Of a DNA stretch of 30,956 bases, positions 28,782 to 30,956 are shown piece after piece. A model generated the notes under the pieces. It made no database searches and had not been told where the DNA came from. It saw only the letters and a program-made list of their open reading frames with translations. Position 1 is the first letter of the stretch, and each line of letters begins with the position of its first letter. The stretch comes from a virus, in the IMG/VR virus record IMGVR_UViG_3300030107_007542, positions 1 through 30,956 of that record; one strand, given 5' to 3'. A program made the translations under genes and the position numbers.

Positions 28782-29120
28782 TTACCTCAAATATATTCCG
28801 AGAATAGTCTCCAAGGGCAGCGGAATATAAATTAAATCACCAGGCGTAAGATCAGCCTCGGTGGGGCGCTTATTAAATTGTGCGATTACCCACCAATACG
28901 TCGGGTTGCCATAGAACTGAGCAGCTAGTTTATAATACCGATCTCCTACGCGCCACACATGTTGAACCCTCTTTACTCCCCGCATTTGAATGGTTGAGGG
29001 GTAGCTTGTCTTGGGGCTACCATAGTGACGAATAAATTTTACATCCCGCTCATCAAAAACGTGTTCATACATTTCGTTTGAATTTTTAAATATCTTGCGG
29101 TCATCGTATCGATTAGACAT
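28782..29120 (-). CDS. Baseplate wedge protein, gp53-like with LysM-type domain, 112 aa
   Basis: The C-terminal half (VWRVGDRYYKLAAQFYGNPT, then YWWVIAQFN, PTEADLTPGDLIYIPLPLE) is the LysM-like pattern of T4 gp53 and similar baseplate/tail X proteins: W-V--GD-L--LA--YYGDP--WW-IA--N, ---L-PGD-I-IP. The N-terminal 40 residues are charged and link wedges. It starts MSNRYDD with TTAGGAGG six bases upstream. It is a strong sign of a contractile tail. It lies between a tail protein and the 1344-residue protein. The exact counterpart among baseplate LysM proteins is not resolved. Confidence 0.85.
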   Translation of the reverse strand: MSNRYDDRKIFKNSNEMYEHVFDERDVKFIRHYGSPKTSYPSTIQMRGVKRVQHVWRVGDRYYKLAAQFYGNPTYWWVIAQFNKRPTEADLTPGDLIYIPLPLETILGIYLR

Positions 29121-29128
29121 ATTACCTC

Positions 29129-29956
29129 CTAACACTCTCCGGTGATTTGGCTGTTGTTGGCCTCTTGAACATCGGCTTCTGCACCTTGGGCAGTGGCGTC
29201 GGTCTCAGCTTCCGAAGCTAACATTGGGTCATTGCCGCCGGCGTCGGAGGGATCTCCTTCCGGCCGAGCTTCTGAGGTATCCTCCACCTCTCCTGTGGTT
29301 CCCCCATGAGGAAAGTTAGATAAATATTTTGTATCTCCGGTTTCGCCGGGGTTGGCGCCAAAATAAAAAGTGTTGCCTTCACCCTGTACCCAGCCCATAA
29401 GATGAGTATGCAACACTGTGAACGAAAGATTAATACTTAATTGTTGATATACTATTTCTCGCCCGGGGCTGGCTGTTTGTGTCGAAGTTGGTAAGAACTG
29501 GCCGGCTTCTAAATTGGGGGAATAATTAATGCCTGCCAAATATCCCACGAGACCCTGTTGGTCTACGTTATTCTGAACTAGGTTAGCATAGCTCATACGC
29601 AAAAGGGGCGCTGCAGCAACAATCGACTGATCCTTTGGTCGAGTACATGACACCCCTTCGCCACTTGAGCCTTGATCATAAACGGGATATAAAAACTGAA
29701 TCAACTTATTTATATTTTCATCATTTCTAATAGCTTCGGTACGGGAACCGGCCACAACATCAAATGATAGATTTATCGTGCGTGTAGTTCCCTGAAAGGT
29801 GGCCAGGGGGTCCATGCGACCATATACCTCTGTGGTGTTCCAATTCGAACTAAAATCATCGGAAAAATCTGTAACCCACCCTTTAAAAGAAACAGACTGG
29901 TGTGTCGCAAGATGCTCTATCTTAATTCTAAAATTTGAAATTAATCCTGGATCCAC
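29129..29956 (-). CDS. Probable tail tube-baseplate junction protein, 275 aa
   Basis: Virion protein by context, directly after the tape-measure-like gene. The N-terminal half FKGWVTDFSDDFSSNWNTTE, then VYGRMDPLATFQGTTRTINL and SFDVVAGSRTEA is a pattern I associate with phage tail/baseplate proteins (YGR-DP-x-TFQGT-R-I-LSFDV). It is followed by LIQFLYPVYDQG. The last 60 residues are acidic, Gly/Ala-rich and probably disordered (TGEVEDTSEARPEGDPSDAG). The start codon is GTG with GGAGGG seven bases upstream. Tube initiator or hub-side junction (T4 gp48/gp54 place) is inferred. Confidence 0.7.
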   Translation of the reverse strand: MDPGLISNFRIKIEHLATHQSVSFKGWVTDFSDDFSSNWNTTEVYGRMDPLATFQGTTRTINLSFDVVAGSRTEAIRNDENINKLIQFLYPVYDQGSSGEGVSCTRPKDQSIVAAAPLLRMSYANLVQNNVDQQGLVGYLAGINYSPNLEAGQFLPTSTQTASPGREIVYQQLSINLSFTVLHTHLMGWVQGEGNTFYFGANPGETGDTKYLSNFPHGGTTGEVEDTSEARPEGDPSDAGGNDPMLASEAETDATAQGAEADVQEANNSQITGEC

Positions 29957-29967
29957 GATCTACCCTC

Positions 29968-30956
29968 CTATTGTCCGTTCCGCGCGAACGGGCCGAAGAG
30001 TTTCTTCCCCTGCGGTCCATCGAAAGCGTCGATAACGATTGAGTCTACCTTCTTCTTACCCACATAGAAGTTAATTACTTGGGGCTCACCGCCCTTACCT
30101 CCTGTAAGCAAGTCCGCTGTGTGTTGTGCGTTTGCTCGGGCCATGTCTCTCATAAAGCGTTGGATGGTACCGCCGGCTTTCATGCCCAGAAGCTCGTCTC
30201 TCTTATCGATGGGAGTAATGGTACCTCCTCTTGCATTTCCTCGGAAAATAAAATCATCCACATCTGGCATCAGGTCCACGTTTGTGCCGCCTTCTTTCTT
30301 ATAGCGTCGCTGCCAGGCCAGGGTGCCCTTTTTATATCCTGCTTCCGTTGCGGCGGTTGCTGCGGCATCGTCCTTACCAAACAATCTCATTAGCAAGTCA
30401 CCCGCCCTCTTACCATACTTTAAGATCCCCTGGTCCCAGAAAAATTCTTTAAGTTGACCCGGTATCATCTTAAGGGCCTCCTTAAATTCAAACCAGATGT
30501 CTCCTGTAATGCCAAACTTTTTCTTAAACTTTTTAACAATCCAGTCCATGCCGCCCATGGTAATAGAATTAGCAAAATCCCAGAAAAATCCTGCCGCACC
30601 TTCCAATGCCATCTTAAAGTCAAGAGTGAAAACTCCCTTAACAAATTTTACCAAGTTTTTGAATCCTTCAACCACTCCAAAGATGGCTGTAATCAACGGG
30701 AAGCGCTTAGCAACAAACTTCAGTGCCCCAACAACACGGCTGCCCATTTTGAGCCCCCATTTGGGGAGCCACTTGCCGGCGGCTTCGAATGGTTTTTTCC
30801 ACTTTGATCCACCTTCTGCAATCGCTCCGAGGAAGGATCCCAGCCTTCCGCCGCCTGTTCCGGCTTTAGACCAGAATTTGCCAGTGCGCCCAGTGGCCAC
30901 ACGAAGGCGCCCCATTCCTCTCTGTAGGAGGCTTGGGCCTTTAGCAGGCCCTTTGG
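29968..30956 (-). CDS. C-terminal part of probable tail tape-measure protein (5' end outside window)
   Basis: The reading frame is open to the window edge; 329 residues are visible. An ATG at 30915 exists, but the frame continues upstream (KGPAKGPSLLQRGMGRLRVA) and has no clear ribosome site there, so the gene is probably larger. Content: Gly/Lys-rich start (TGRTGKFWSKAGTGGGRLGS), then hydrophobic-basic amphipathic stretches (FGVVEGFKNLVKFVKGVF, ALEGAAGFFWDFANSITMGG), and a hydrophilic end with VINFYVGKKKVDSIVIDAF. Membrane-active helices plus this ending are typical of tape-measure C-termini, which enter the host envelope. The tail-module position agrees. Confidence 0.65.
   Translation of the reverse strand, partial: KGPAKGPSLLQRGMGRLRVATGRTGKFWSKAGTGGGRLGSFLGAIAEGGSKWKKPFEAAGKWLPKWGLKMGSRVVGALKFVAKRFPLITAIFGVVEGFKNLVKFVKGVFTLDFKMALEGAAGFFWDFANSITMGGMDWIVKKFKKKFGITGDIWFEFKEALKMIPGQLKEFFWDQGILKYGKRAGDLLMRLFGKDDAAATAATEAGYKKGTLAWQRRYKKEGGTNVDLMPDVDDFIFRGNARGGTITPIDKRDELLGMKAGGTIQRFMRDMARANAQHTADLLTGGKGGEPQVINFYVGKKKVDSIVIDAFDGPQGKKLFGPFARNGQ

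Noticed and set aside
1-30956. tRNA genes, CRISPR arrays, insertion sequences, inteins and introns
   Set aside because: No cloverleaf, regular repeat-spacer array, transposase or inserted splicing element was seen; long genes such as dnaE, nrdJ and uvsX have uninterrupted family motifs and normal lengths.

Overview
The window is a stretch of a tailed double-stranded DNA phage genome (Caudoviricetes). A contractile-tail (myovirus) type is likely, because a T4 gp53-like LysM baseplate wedge protein lies next to the C-terminal part of a probable tape-measure protein. The host cannot be named from this sequence. The promoters are textbook bacterial sigma-70 type, so early and middle transcription probably uses the host housekeeping RNA polymerase. 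Every gene I can support lies on the minus strand, so transcription runs from high to low coordinates. There is no tRNA, rRNA, CRISPR array or insertion sequence, and no stretch over 300 bases lacks a gene.

Layout in the direction of transcription. (1) 30956-23424 is a virion module: tape-measure-like C-terminus, a tail/baseplate protein, a gp53-like LysM protein, a 1344-residue protein and a 439-residue protein. (2) 23387-17651 is a replication, recombination and nucleoid module: a short family A DNA polymerase, a small unknown protein, a MazG-like NTP pyrophosphohydrolase, a divergent FtsZ/tubulin-like protein, a gp32-like single-strand binding protein with a His-Cys3 zinc site, an Hc1 (histone H1)-like protein, an unknown protein, an Smr-domain protein, a 53-residue membrane protein and a UvsX/RecA recombinase. 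(3) 17650-15583 holds two proteins sharing an N-terminal tag that resembles a T4 capsid-targeting sequence, with a small membrane protein between them. (4) 15504-4602 holds a conserved phage protein, a 5'-3' exonuclease, a DnaB-type helicase, a class II ribonucleotide reductase, an A-type Fe-S carrier, a GroES-like co-chaperonin, two poorly known proteins and a full-length bacterial-type DNA polymerase III alpha subunit. (5) 4455-1 holds a MORC/Hsp90-type GHKL ATPase, a beta-class DNA methyltransferase, dUTPase, a ClpP-like protease, a zinc-ribbon protein and a CBS-less IMP dehydrogenase/GMP reductase cut by the window edge.

Together the genes provide an unusually self-sufficient replisome (PolC-family and PolA-family polymerases, helicase, flap exonuclease, SSB, recombinase), dNTP supply and clean-up (NrdJ, dUTPase, MazG-like, IMPDH/GMPR) and protein quality control (GroES, ClpP). 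They also include candidate nucleoid or cytoskeletal components (tubulin-like, Hc1-like, MORC plus methylase).

The strongest patterns beyond single genes are these. There is a large set of near-consensus sigma-70 promoters, nearly all with exactly 17-base spacers and many buried in the 3' ends of upstream genes. Four of them place the predicted transcription start on or next to an ATG, which predicts leaderless mRNAs. Two putative head-targeted proteins share an ungapped 70-base 5' element that begins with a palindrome. A MORC ATPase sits next to a DNA methylase, and a degenerate tubulin-fold gene sits beside the SSB and histone-like genes.
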